The notes under the pieces: generated by a model
Told to the model about the DNA's origin: nothing
Databases searched by the model: none
Seen by the model: only the letters and a program-made list of their open reading frames with translations
Assembly: GCA_017428115.1 (NCBI GenBank)
Contig: JAFRRK010000002.1
Location: 1 to 36,810, forward strand
Length of the DNA: 36,810 nucleotides
Direction: 5' to 3'
Source: Bacteroidales bacterium
Lineage (GTDB): Bacteria > Bacteroidota > Bacteroidia > Bacteroidales > P3
Shown here: one piece after another, positions 8,266 through 15,863 of the stretch
Layout: every line of letters begins with the position of its first letter
Position numbering within the stretch: position 1 is the stretch's first letter
Position numbers and translations under genes: made by a program

Positions 8266-9794
8266 AACCAATGAAAAGAATTATAGTACTATTTTTAACC
8301 GCATTATGTGGAACGGTCTGTGCCCAGACCTACGATACCATTGGTGGAAAAGATGGCAAACTTCCGTATTATTTCTACCCTAATGGATGGTTTGATACCT
8401 GCCTTTGCTATCATGAAGGTAACCTTAAAAATGGATATGAACCTAGTGGATATGCAGAGGGACCAAACATTCCCCCCTCCACCCATCCTCGTTGGATGGC
8501 TATCGAATACCGTGTAGATGGTCCCGTGGCCTTTGTCGGTGTGGCCGTAATGATAGAAGATTTATATGGATATGGACTAGGTGATTCTATATATAATGAC
8601 ACTGTCTATCCAGACACCATAAGTGTTATTTGTAGGGACTCGTCCGGTGTGCTGAACGTGGTGGCCTCTGTCAGCACACAATGGGACACGGCACCACGCA
8701 GAGTGCTAAAAATCCCACTCAGTGCAGATTCATTAGTAGACGGTTTTGCGTACACGTTTCTGTACGATCTGAAGTTTGACCACCCTGTTGTTGCTGATTC
8801 CGTATATTATCTTTTTGGTACTGAATGGAACATTACTAGGTGGTATAATGGTCCCTATGCATATTGGAAATCGCACCCCTATTCGCATGTTATCATAACT
8901 CCAAATAGATGTCCCCCAAATCCTGTACATCCTTGGGAACTGCCACCTGCATGCGACTCTTCTCAGCTTCGCTTCGCTGCCTATATGCATGGGGATAAGT
9001 GTGTCATAGATTCTACTCCAGAATGGCCAAGAGGCCTTACTGACATTTGGGGTCCGTATCTGCTGATGATAGACTCTTGTACGATAGAGGTGGGGTCGGC
9101 GAACCCTGAGAAGGGGACGGCGGGGCCGACGCGGAGCATGTCGAAATGGGTGACGCAGACCATCACCGCCACGCCGGAGTACGGCTACCGCTTCAGCCAC
9201 TGGAACGACGGCAACACCGACAACCCGCGCGACGTCTACCTGACGCAGGACACCGCGTTCACCGCCTACTTCGAACGCAACCCCCGCTACATGGTGCAGA
9301 CCCGCTGCGTGCCGGAGGGCAAGGGCTTGGTTTGGGGCGACGGGCAGTATTGGTGCGGCGACACGGTGACGCTGACCGCCACAGGGGCCATCGCCCCATA
9401 CTTCTTTTACGGATGGAACGACGGCAACACCGACAACCCACGACGCTTCGTGATAGGGCAGGACACCTCGTTCACCGCCTACTTCGCCCGGCGGATCGTA
9501 GGCATCGACAGCACGGCAGATGCCGAAGCACTCTTCACCCTCACCCCCAACCCCACGACGGGGAGGGTGACAGTGGAAATAGACCTTCCCCTGTTGCTCC
9601 GCGACGACACCCCCGGCACGGGTGAGGCTTTAATCACATTCCATGACGTTGCCGGTCACGAGGTGCTGCACAGAGCCGTCACTGCTGCACAGAACGCCGT
9701 CGAGATAGACCTCTCGTCCCTTTCTGCCGGAACCTACTTTGTCACGCTCACCACCCCAAAGTGCGTCACCTCCCGCCGTCTGGTGGTGAAGTAG
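8262..9794 (+). CDS. T9SS-exported protein with InlB-like B-repeats
   Basis: The chosen start is the ATG at 8262, which overlaps the preceding stop (ATGA); a start at 8235 would put nine polar residues before the signal peptide. Product of 510 residues: signal peptide 1-21 (MKRIIVLFLTALCG, cut at VCA-Q), an uncharacterised N-terminal region to about residue 270, and then two divergent InlB-type repeats (about 275-410). Each repeat carries the block WNDGNTDNPR and ends DT(A/S)FTAYF. A type A T9SS sorting domain follows (LTPNPTTGRVTVEI ... LSAGTYFVTL ... RRLVVK). It is likely surface-attached. The first part is AT-rich, whereas everything after about 9080 is GC-rich and resembles the giant protein's C-terminal coding, so the gene looks assembled from two sources. 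The ligand is unknown. Confidence 0.85.
   Translation: MKPMKRIIVLFLTALCGTVCAQTYDTIGGKDGKLPYYFYPNGWFDTCLCYHEGNLKNGYEPSGYAEGPNIPPSTHPRWMAIEYRVDGPVAFVGVAVMIEDLYGYGLGDSIYNDTVYPDTISVICRDSSGVLNVVASVSTQWDTAPRRVLKIPLSADSLVDGFAYTFLYDLKFDHPVVADSVYYLFGTEWNITRWYNGPYAYWKSHPYSHVIITPNRCPPNPVHPWELPPACDSSQLRFAAYMHGDKCVIDSTPEWPRGLTDIWGPYLLMIDSCTIEVGSANPEKGTAGPTRSMSKWVTQTITATPEYGYRFSHWNDGNTDNPRDVYLTQDTAFTAYFERNPRYMVQTRCVPEGKGLVWGDGQYWCGDTVTLTATGAIAPYFFYGWNDGNTDNPRRFVIGQDTSFTAYFARRIVGIDSTADAEALFTLTPNPTTGRVTVEIDLPLLLRDDTPGTGEALITFHDVAGHEVLHRAVTAAQNAVEIDLSSLSAGTYFVTLTTPKCVTSRRLVVK
9201..9439 (+). repeat. Identical 26-bp blocks inside the InlB-like repeats
   Basis: The DNA encoding WNDGNTDNP is identical over 26 bases at 9201-9226 and 9414-9439 (213 bp, 71 codons apart), although the flanking repeat sequence has diverged. 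This points to recent duplication or gene conversion between the two modules. Confidence 0.85.
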
Positions 9795-9914
9795 GGGCAG
9801 GGCATGAGAGGCACATGAGACAGGTGGTACGTCAACAACATGCGCAAGAATCCCCTAGGCAGGGATAGGCCTACAGCTATACTATTATTACGGGTGTGGG
9901 GACTTGCAATGCGA

Positions 9915-10799
9915 CTACTTCAGGGGCTCGACGTGGAGGGTGATGTGGGTGGTGGGGCCGAAATGGGCTTTCAAGGCCTGCTCAATCTCACATGTGCGGG
10001 CGTGGGCGGTGCTGAGGGGGAGACTGCCGTCCATGCGGATGTGCAGCTCGATGGCATAGCGGCTGCCGATGCGGCGGGTGCGCAGGTGGTGCGGGTCGTG
10101 CACGTCGGGAAAGGTGGCTATGATGTCGAGTATCTGGCGTTCCACCTCGTCGGGTAGCGAGGCCTCGAGCAACTCGTCGACACCCTGCTTGAGGAGCCGC
10201 CACGACACACGGAGGATGAAGAAAGTGACGACGAGCGACGCCAAGGGGTCGAGCACCGTCCAGCGGTCGCCGAGGAGGATGGCACCGCCAATGCCCACAA
10301 GGGTGCCGAGCGAAGAGAGGGCATCGCTGCGATGATGCCACGCGTTGGCCTCGACGGCGGGCGAATGGAGCGTGCGGGCACGGCGAACGGTGTATTGGTA
10401 CACCACCTCCTTGAGCAGCACCGAGGCCACTGCCGCCCACAGGGCCACCATGCCGGGAGCAGCGATGGCGCCACCGCGGTACCAGAAGAGCAGCGTCGCG
10501 ACGGCCTTGTAGCCGATGCCCACAGCCACAGCCGCCAAGGCGACGCCGATAAGGGTGGTGGCAAGGGTTTCGTACTTGCCATGACCGTAGTCGTGGCTGC
10601 CATCCTCGGGCTTGCCACTGATGTGGACAAAGAGCAGCACCACGGCATCTGTGAGGAGGTCGGAGAGGGAATGGACCGCATCGGCCATCATGGCAGCACT
10701 ATGGCCCACGATGCCGGCAATGAACTTGAAAAGGGTGAGCAGCACGTTGGCCGCGCTGCCCACCAAGGTCACCTTGAATATCTCACGCTCACGAGACAT
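9915..10799 (-). CDS. Cation diffusion facilitator (CDF) family metal transporter
   Basis: A 294-residue inner-membrane antiporter of the CDF family, which exports divalent metals in exchange for protons. It starts with a short cytoplasmic segment, followed by about six membrane helices. The transport-site motifs are HSLSD (H43, D47) in TM2 and HHRSD (H155, D159) in TM5. This HxxxD/HxxxD arrangement is usually linked to zinc preference, whereas FieF/YiiP has DxxxD in TM2. A cytoplasmic C-terminal domain from about residue 205 ends with an HITLHVE strand. Length is typical. It lies downstream of acetate kinase on the same strand, separated by 138 bp with a hairpin, so it may have its own promoter. 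Zinc efflux is the best guess; Fe, Cd or Co cannot be excluded. Confidence 0.9.
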   Translation of the reverse strand: MSREREIFKVTLVGSAANVLLTLFKFIAGIVGHSAAMMADAVHSLSDLLTDAVVLLFVHISGKPEDGSHDYGHGKYETLATTLIGVALAAVAVGIGYKAVATLLFWYRGGAIAAPGMVALWAAVASVLLKEVVYQYTVRRARTLHSPAVEANAWHHRSDALSSLGTLVGIGGAILLGDRWTVLDPLASLVVTFFILRVSWRLLKQGVDELLEASLPDEVERQILDIIATFPDVHDPHHLRTRRIGSRYAIELHIRMDGSLPLSTAHARTCEIEQALKAHFGPTTHITLHVEPLK

Positions 10800-10869
10800 G
10801 ACGATATATACAGCAGTTAAAAAATGAGTGAGAGAATGACAGGTAAGGTCTGGGGTAGAAAAGAGATTT

Positions 10870-10914
10870 GAGATTTGAGAACCGCCCTGGTGGACAGGTC
10901 AATTCTCAAATCTC
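10870..10914 (-). terminator. Hairpin after acetate kinase
   Basis: GAGATTTGAGAA (10870-10881) pairs perfectly with TTCTCAAATCTC (10903-10914), 24 bases downstream of the ackA stop. Both arms carry additional near-copies of GAGATTTGAGA/TCTCAATTCTC, so alternative pairings exist. There is no long U-tract; it may be a repeat-derived hairpin stabilising the ackA 3' end. Confidence 0.5.
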
Positions 10915-10937
10915 AATTCTCAACTATCACAGTTCAC

Positions 10938-12134
10938 CTATTTCGTAACCAGGCGATAGGTGTCGCTGGCGATGACGTACTCTTCGTCGGTGGTGACGAC
11001 GACGGTGGCCACCTTCGAGTCGGGGGTGCTGAGGATGACATCCTCGCCCATCACCTTGTCGTTGAGCTCGAGGTCGACCTTGATGCCGAGGCACTCGAGG
11101 CCTTCGAGAATTGGACGGCGCATGAACCAGGCATTCTCGCCAATGCCGCCGGTGAAGAGGAGGAGGTCGCAGCCGCCCATCTCGGCCATATAGCCTCCGA
11201 TGTAGCGTTTGACACGCTGTGCGAACATGTCGAAGGCATAGGTACAACGCTCGTCGCCTGCGTCACGTCCGGCACGGATGTCGCGCATATCCTGCTTGTC
11301 GCCACTGATGCCGATGAGGCCGCTCTGCTTGTAGAGCACCTTGGTGAGTTCCTTGGAGGTCATGCCCTGGTCCATGAGGTAGAGGAGCACGCCGGGGTCG
11401 ACATCGCCGCAGCGTGAGCCCATCACAAGGCCTTCGAGGGCAGTCATACCCATGGTGGTGTCGAAGCTCTTGCCGTGGTCGATGGCGGCAATGGAGGCAC
11501 CGCTGCCGAGGTGGCAGGAGATAATCTTGAGGTCGTTCCAGTCGCGGCCAATCATCTTGGCGGCCTTCTCGGCGACGAACTTGTGGCTGGTGCCGTGGAA
11601 GCCGTAGCGACGGATGCCATACTTCTGATAATACTCATAGGGCAGACCATAGAGGAACGACTTGGGGGGGAGGGTGCTGTGGAAGGCGGTGTCGAAGACG
11701 ACGGCCTGTGGCACGTTGGGCAGCACCTCGCGCATGGCGTAGATACCGGCGAGGTTGCCGGGGGTGTGCAGCGGGGCGAGGTGCTCGAGGCTCTTGATTT
11801 GCTCGATGACCTTGTCGGTGACAAGGGCGCTGTCCTTGAATATTTCGCCACCATGGGCTACACGGTTACCGACGGCACTGACCTCGTTGATGTCCTTAAT
11901 GACGCCAATCTTGGGGTCGACCAAAGCGGCGAGAACCATCTTGATACCCTCGGTGTGGTTGGGGATGGGACGCTGCTCGTAGTGCTTTTCGCCACGATAC
12001 TTGTGTGTAAATTCACCCATTTCTAAACCGATACGCTCCAAAAGACCCTTAGCCATTACTTCGGCGTTGTTGGCCATGTCAATCAGCTGATATTTGATTG
12101 ACGAACTGCCGCAATTGAGAACTAATATTTTCAT
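10938..12134 (-). CDS. ackA: Acetate kinase
   Basis: A 398-residue cytosolic enzyme interconverting acetyl phosphate + ADP and acetate + ATP, the final ATP-yielding step of acetate fermentation. The N-terminal ASKHA signature KILVLNCGSSSIKY is intact. So are NRVAHGG, the VVFDTAFHSTLP loop, RRYGFHGTSH, the phosphate-binding SCHLGSGAS and the late LLFTGGIGEN. Length is normal for the family. Phosphotransacetylase (pta) is often adjacent in Bacteroidetes but is absent: upstream lies an 868-bp non-coding region. The start at 12134 is supported by the N-terminal motif and a promoter 65 bp upstream. Confidence 0.97.
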   Translation of the reverse strand: MKILVLNCGSSSIKYQLIDMANNAEVMAKGLLERIGLEMGEFTHKYRGEKHYEQRPIPNHTEGIKMVLAALVDPKIGVIKDINEVSAVGNRVAHGGEIFKDSALVTDKVIEQIKSLEHLAPLHTPGNLAGIYAMREVLPNVPQAVVFDTAFHSTLPPKSFLYGLPYEYYQKYGIRRYGFHGTSHKFVAEKAAKMIGRDWNDLKIISCHLGSGASIAAIDHGKSFDTTMGMTALEGLVMGSRCGDVDPGVLLYLMDQGMTSKELTKVLYKQSGLIGISGDKQDMRDIRAGRDAGDERCTYAFDMFAQRVKRYIGGYMAEMGGCDLLLFTGGIGENAWFMRRPILEGLECLGIKVDLELNDKVMGEDVILSTPDSKVATVVVTTDEEYVIASDTYRLVTK

Positions 12135-12198
12135 AGACGGTATTTAATTATTTGATATTAATATAATTCTGCGAATACGAGGTATTAATTCGAATTTT

Positions 12199-12206
12199 CA
12201 AAGATA
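12199..12206 (-). promoter_or_regulatory. ackA promoter (-7 box)
   Basis: The plus strand reads CAAAGATA, that is TATCTTTG toward ackA, an exact TAnnTTTG match 65 bp upstream of the start codon. No clear TTTG at the -33 position was found. Confidence 0.6.
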
Positions 12207-12301
12207 CGAAAAAAAATGGAAATAAAAGTTAAAAATGATAACAATCCACGTGAGACACTGGAAATCTGCAATATTCCAAAGTAACCTCCAATTTTTATTA
12301 T

Positions 12302-12361
12302 GAACACGAATTACACAAATATAACGAATTGTTATTCGTGTCATTCGTGCTATTCGTGTTC
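12302..12361. repeat. ATTCGTG-type hairpin element, copy 1
   Basis: Perfect 10-bp arms GAACACGAAT/ATTCGTGTTC enclose 40 bases with two more ATTCGTG words and an internal ACGAAT/ATTCGT pairing. No T-tract follows. Confidence 0.75.
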
Positions 12362-12391
12362 GAAAAAAAACGAATATTTAGTGGTTACCTA

Positions 12392-12467
12392 AAGTATACT
12401 TTGCAGAAACGATAAATTATTGTGAAGTATACTTTGTTAAAATGCGAAATTATTATGAAGTATACTT
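12392..12467. repeat. Three palindromic AAGTATACTT iterons at exact 33-bp spacing
   Basis: The perfect 10-bp palindrome AAGTATACTT occurs at 12392-12401, 12425-12434 and 12458-12467. Both intervals are exactly 33 bp, about three helical turns, so all sites face the same side of the helix. The spacers of units 1 and 2 are related (each ends AAATTATT(G/A)TG). This looks like a binding array for a dimeric DNA-binding protein. It sits between ackA (minus) and the 6S-like RNA and CsgG-like gene (plus). Confidence 0.85.
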
Positions 12468-12565
12468 AAGAATATTTTCGGCGGCATATTGTTTGCATGT
12501 GTAACTGTACGGTGAAGGTGGTGGGGGAAAAAACTGAAAAAGCACACGAATTATCATAAATTGGT

Positions 12566-12613
12566 CACGAATTATTCATGAATAAATTTACGGTAAATTC
12601 ATGATTATTCGTG
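12566..12613. repeat. ATTCGTG-type hairpin element, copy 2
   Basis: An imperfect hairpin: the left arm begins CACGAATTATTCATGAAT and the right arm ends TAAATTCATGATTATTCGTG, around a CGG loop. Part of the sequence (ATTCATG..GGTAAATT) recurs in degenerate form near 6088-6103. Confidence 0.65.
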
Positions 12614-12663
12614 TTCTACGAACACTTTTTCATTTGGATGTGTGTGAATTAATATTTTATTCG

Positions 12664-12671
12664 TATCTTTG
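12664..12671 (+). promoter_or_regulatory. Promoter of the 6S-like RNA
   Basis: TATCTTTG is an exact -7 box. The -33 region is weaker; a TGTG lies 19 bp upstream at 12641-12644. The predicted start is about 12678. Confidence 0.65.
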
Positions 12672-12677
12672 CAACCG

Positions 12678-12921
12678 CTTACGAGAGTGAAGTAAGTACT
12701 TTGCAAGAAAAGCATTGCGATATTGTCCTTTATCTGGAATTCGCCAATATTCATACGGGAGGATTGAGCATTATTGCTTTCGCTTGTTGTGTATGCTATA
12801 GGCTCTCACGCCAAGGCATATCCACAGGCGTGAGATATGTTCTATAAACCCGTTCCCGTAAAGGTGTTTGGCGATACCTCAGATAAGACGGACATGAGCA
12901 CATAAGTCTCATGCCTTTTTT
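12678..12921 (+). ncRNA. ssrS: 6S-like RNA (Bacteroidales-1 type)
   Basis: A promoter box and an intrinsic terminator bracket about 240 nt that fold into one long rod and encode no protein. The closing stem pairs 12725-12736 with 12880-12893 (GTCC/GGAC, TTATCTG/CAGATAA). The stem continues with CGCCAA (12742-12747)/TTGGCG (12868-12873) and TACGGGA (12754-12760)/TCCCGTA (12854-12860). Next is a large asymmetric internal bubble, then TATAG/CTATA and a perfect apical stem TCTCACGCC (12804-12812)/GGCGTGAGA (12827-12835). A rod with a central bubble is the hallmark of 6S RNA, which binds housekeeping RNA polymerase and mimics an open promoter. From memory, the Bacteroidales-1 motif is regarded as the 6S RNA of this order; the exact family was not checked. 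The 3' hairpin CATGAG/CTCATG plus T6 (12893-12921) ends transcription. Confidence 0.6.
12893..12921 (+). terminator. Terminator of the 6S-like RNA
   Basis: CATGAG (12893-12898) pairs with CTCATG (12908-12913), followed by CC and six T. The stem is short but the U-tract is well placed. Confidence 0.65.
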
Positions 12922-13002
12922 ATTTGCTGCCTATTGGAGACTTGGGGCAGGGAAATCGAATAAACATAACATATCAAAAAAAATATCCAAAAACTTCTAA
13001 TC

Positions 13003-14352
13003 ATGAGAAAAATAGTAATTTGCGCGATTCTAATCATTGTGTCACTATGTTGTTCGGCACAAACAAAAGTGGCCGTGTATGTAACATCATCTGATGATAC
13101 AGAAAAAGGAATATTAAAAATAATCGGCAGTGAATTAACATCTGCCATTGTCGCAACAAAAGAATATAGTGCAGTCGAACGTACATCAGACTTCTTGTCT
13201 AAGATAGCCGAGGAGCAAGCCTTTCAAAGGACAGGTGCAGTCGATGACGCTCAAATTAGTGCATTGGGAAAACAATTTGGTGTAGATATGGTATGCGTTG
13301 TAGATGTCATCAAATTTAAAGACATATACTATATCAATGCAAGATTAATAGACGTTGAAAAAGCCACGGTCTTTGCCACTTCCCGAGAGTCCTCTTCACT
13401 AGCAGACATGAATTCTATTATCTCTATGTCTGAGAATTTAGCCAATTCATTGTTCTCAAAAAAAGAAACGACAAAAAATGAGATAATCTACTCAAAGGAG
13501 GTGTCTACTTGTTTATACCAACCAGAAAGATGCCAAATTCGTAGCATTGAGAATAATACAGATTATACTATAGTACATTTTGTATTTGACTTTCAAAATA
13601 GCCCCTGGATCCAAATAAACGAAGGAACTTATATTGTTGACAAAGAAAGAGGCACACGATATGGGTTAGTGAAAGCAGAAAATATTGATGTTTCGCCAAA
13701 ACGAACAATGAGAAAACAAAACGAGATACAACACAATTTTACTTTATATTTTGAGCCCATACCAGATAGTGTTCGAAAAATTGACATTATAGAAACCACA
13801 ACTGAAGGTACAGAAACTTCATGGGTTTGGAAAACCATTAGATTGATGCCGTATGGTAAATCAGGTTTATATATTTTTGATGTTGAACCAGTAAAGAAGA
13901 TAACTAAAGAAGAGCCTTTCAAGCCTACACTGAAAATGTCGACATGCCTCTCCTGTCCATCGTACTTAAAAATAAAAAAGATAATAGCCACTTCTGAAAG
14001 TACTACAGTATATTGCACCTTTAAAAATCATAACGATGCAGATTATATTTCTGTTAGTAAAAAAATGTACCTCTTGGATGAAACCACAAAAAAGAAATAC
14101 ATGCTCAGAAACACAAAAGACATCACTGTCTATCCAAAAGTTAAGTCTGTAAATTTATACGGTAATTACGAATTTGAACTTCAATTTGACCCAATCCCAT
14201 TAAGTAGTAAAGTCATTAGCATTGTTCATCCCGATGAGCGAAATGCCCTTCAGAAAATCGCTGATGCAGGAAGGACAGTATTCTTTAATTGCTATAGTAT
14301 TACATTGTATCCATATAGCAAACCTGGAGAATATATTCTAAATTTCTTCTAA
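13003..14352 (+). CDS. Secreted CsgG/LpoB-like protein with a duplicated C-terminal module
   Basis: A 449-residue protein. Residues 1-19 are a signal peptide (cut at SAQ-T); C16 and C17 lie near its end, but there is no clear lipobox. Residues 22-150 match the Bacteroidetes CsgG/LpoB-like domain: KVAVYVTSSDD opening, YSAVERTSDFLSKI, FQRTGAVDDAQIS, GKQFGVDMVCVVDV and ARLIDVEKATVFATS are its characteristic blocks. This fold occurs in curli secretion pores and penicillin-binding-protein activators; the role here is unknown. The rest is two copies of an unrecognised beta module, about 168-292 and 313-447. They share STCL, then F(T/E)L(Y/Q)F(E/D)PIP, a helix-like stretch, and L(M/Y)PYxKxGxYI. It has no operon partner; a hairpin terminator follows the stop. 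Confidence 0.8.
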   Translation: MRKIVICAILIIVSLCCSAQTKVAVYVTSSDDTEKGILKIIGSELTSAIVATKEYSAVERTSDFLSKIAEEQAFQRTGAVDDAQISALGKQFGVDMVCVVDVIKFKDIYYINARLIDVEKATVFATSRESSSLADMNSIISMSENLANSLFSKKETTKNEIIYSKEVSTCLYQPERCQIRSIENNTDYTIVHFVFDFQNSPWIQINEGTYIVDKERGTRYGLVKAENIDVSPKRTMRKQNEIQHNFTLYFEPIPDSVRKIDIIETTTEGTETSWVWKTIRLMPYGKSGLYIFDVEPVKKITKEEPFKPTLKMSTCLSCPSYLKIKKIIATSESTTVYCTFKNHNDADYISVSKKMYLLDETTKKKYMLRNTKDITVYPKVKSVNLYGNYEFELQFDPIPLSSKVISIVHPDERNALQKIADAGRTVFFNCYSITLYPYSKPGEYILNFF

Positions 14353-14383
14353 CGAACTACACACTTGTTGTCATAACGTCAAG

Positions 14384-14413
14384 GACGCTGCAAGGTTGCT
14401 TGCAGCGTCATTT
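14384..14413 (+). terminator. Intrinsic terminator after the CsgG-like gene
   Basis: A perfect 10-bp stem GACGCTGCAA (14384-14393)/TTGCAGCGTC (14400-14409) with a 6-nt loop, then ATTTT. It separates two convergent genes. In the minus direction the following bases are not T-rich, so it mainly serves the plus-strand gene. Confidence 0.8.
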
Positions 14414-14436
14414 TACTTATGGACAATCCATAGAGG

Positions 14437-15678
14437 TTATAGGTTGATGCTGTTCTCGTCAAGGAGGAACTGGCGGAGTCCGAGAGTGGTGATGCCACGG
14501 TCGTCGCGGCGCAGGAGAATGTCGTCCTTGACAATGACTATCTTTTTGAACGAGTCGCCTACAGCTTCCAACGGCCTAGTCTCCTGCCACCACTTTTCTT
14601 CGGATGGAATGGCATAGGCGGATTGGATATAATAGCGTTGGCTCCCACGGTTGACGACAAAGTCTATTTCGATTTGCTTGCGGTCGTCGCCCTGACGGAG
14701 TTCCACCACTCCGACATCAACGTTGTAGCCCCTCATGAGAAGTTCGTTATAGATGACATTTTCCATAATATGGTTTTCTTCTATCTGTCGGAAGTTGAGG
14801 CGGGCATTGCGCAGCCCGATGTCGCTGAAATAGTATTTGTATGGTGTAGAGATGTATTTCTTACCCTTTATGTCGAACCGCATGGCACGATGTATGAGAA
14901 AGGCATCTTCGAGGTAGCCAAGGTATTCCTTGATGGTAGCGGATGACAGGGTTGTGCGGCTCAGGCTGTTGAAGGTGCGTTCCAGTTTCGAGGGATTGGT
15001 CAGCGACCCGACAGAGGAGGACATTATATCGAGGATGGTTTCGAGTGCCATGTCGTTGCGGACATTGTGCCGTTCCTTTATGTCGCGCAGGTAGGTTTCG
15101 CGAAACAGCTGTTTGAGATAGGAAGACTTCTCGTCGTCGGACTGGAGTTGCAAAGTGAAAGGCAGTCCTCCATAGGTGAGGTACTGTTGCCACAACTGCT
15201 CCCAACCAAGATGAGGAACTGCTTCGGCTATCTCTAAGACAGAGAGCGGATAGAGGTGTATTTCATCGCCACGCCCGCGAAATTCGGTGATGACATCGCG
15301 GGAGAGGAACTTAGAGTTGCTCCCCGTCACATAGACATCGGCATTGTCTATTTTGGTGTAACTGTTGAGGACATCTTCAAATTCCGGCACCATCTGCACT
15401 TCGTCAAGCATGATATAGTAGGTGTCGTTGTCGGTCATCAGGCTGTCGATGTGTGCAATAAGTGCATCGGGGTTACGAAGGGATTTGTTTCGACGATTTT
15501 CCAAGTCAATACGGATAATGTGGTCGTCGGTAACGCCTTCACTCCTTAAATGCCTGTAGAAAATATCGAACAGCAGGAACGACTTCCCCGAACGACGGAT
15601 GCCAGTGATGACCTTTATTAAATGGTTATTCTTGTGGGCGATGAGTTTGTTGAGATAACGTTGTCGTGAGAAATACAT
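14437..15678 (-). CDS. AAA ATPase with DUF4143 domain
   Basis: A 413-residue protein of the widespread AAA_14 + DUF4143 family, very common and often multicopy in Bacteroidales. Walker A is GIRRSGKS (26-33) and Walker B is YYIMLDEVQ (D92, E93). A sensor-like TGSNSKFL and a conserved TEFRGRGDEIHLYPLS follow. The C-terminal DUF4143 part from about residue 195 ends with a nuclease-like EIDFVV strand near residue 335. Members are P-loop proteins of unknown function, sometimes suggested to act in DNA repair or mobile-element biology. It stands alone between a convergent gene and a 557-bp spacer. Upstream are a TATCTTTG promoter box and two copies of a TTCCGT/ACGG dyad, the nearer one about 24 bp before the start codon, which could be an autoregulatory operator. 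Confidence 0.92.
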   Translation of the reverse strand: MYFSRQRYLNKLIAHKNNHLIKVITGIRRSGKSFLLFDIFYRHLRSEGVTDDHIIRIDLENRRNKSLRNPDALIAHIDSLMTDNDTYYIMLDEVQMVPEFEDVLNSYTKIDNADVYVTGSNSKFLSRDVITEFRGRGDEIHLYPLSVLEIAEAVPHLGWEQLWQQYLTYGGLPFTLQLQSDDEKSSYLKQLFRETYLRDIKERHNVRNDMALETILDIMSSSVGSLTNPSKLERTFNSLSRTTLSSATIKEYLGYLEDAFLIHRAMRFDIKGKKYISTPYKYYFSDIGLRNARLNFRQIEENHIMENVIYNELLMRGYNVDVGVVELRQGDDRKQIEIDFVVNRGSQRYYIQSAYAIPSEEKWWQETRPLEAVGDSFKKIVIVKDDILLRRDDRGITTLGLRQFLLDENSINL

Positions 15679-15701
15679 GATGATAGCCTATTTAATATTT
15701 T

Positions 15702-15715
15702 TTCCGTTTACGGAA
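15702..15715. promoter_or_regulatory. Operator-like dyad upstream of the AAA ATPase, proximal copy
   Basis: TTCCGTTTACGGAA (15702-15715) is a perfect 6+2+6 dyad between the ATPase start codon (15678) and its -7 box (15733-15740), so a protein bound here would overlap the transcription start. It sits in a longer block (about 15689-15730) that recurs at 15864-15908. Confidence 0.6.
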
Positions 15716-15732
15716 CTTTTCTAAAACAGGTG

Positions 15733-15740
15733 CAAAGATA
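15733..15740 (-). promoter_or_regulatory. Promoter of the AAA ATPase (-7 box)
   Basis: The plus strand CAAAGATA gives TATCTTTG toward the ATPase gene, 55 bp before its ATG. The -33 element is not obvious. Confidence 0.6.
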
Positions 15741-15863
15741 CAAATTATTTTTTAATTGATGATAATTCAAAACAAACAATATTGTAATCAGATTGATTTA
15801 TAATAATATAAAACATAATTTAAATAAGGTCATGCATGTAGTTATCTTGGTTTTTAACTAGTT

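Larger units (their letters stand above)
12207..12660. other. Gene-free AT-rich region packed with short repeats
   Basis: No coding potential is visible. It contains a hairpin bounded by GAACACGAAT (12302-12311) and ATTCGTGTTC (12352-12361) with further ATTCGTG copies inside, three 33-bp-spaced palindromes (12392-12467), and a second imperfect hairpin (12566-12613) starting CACGAATTATTCATGAAT and ending ATTCGTG. The CACGAAT/ATTCGTG words link the two hairpins and suggest a dispersed intergenic repeat family. Confidence 0.7.
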
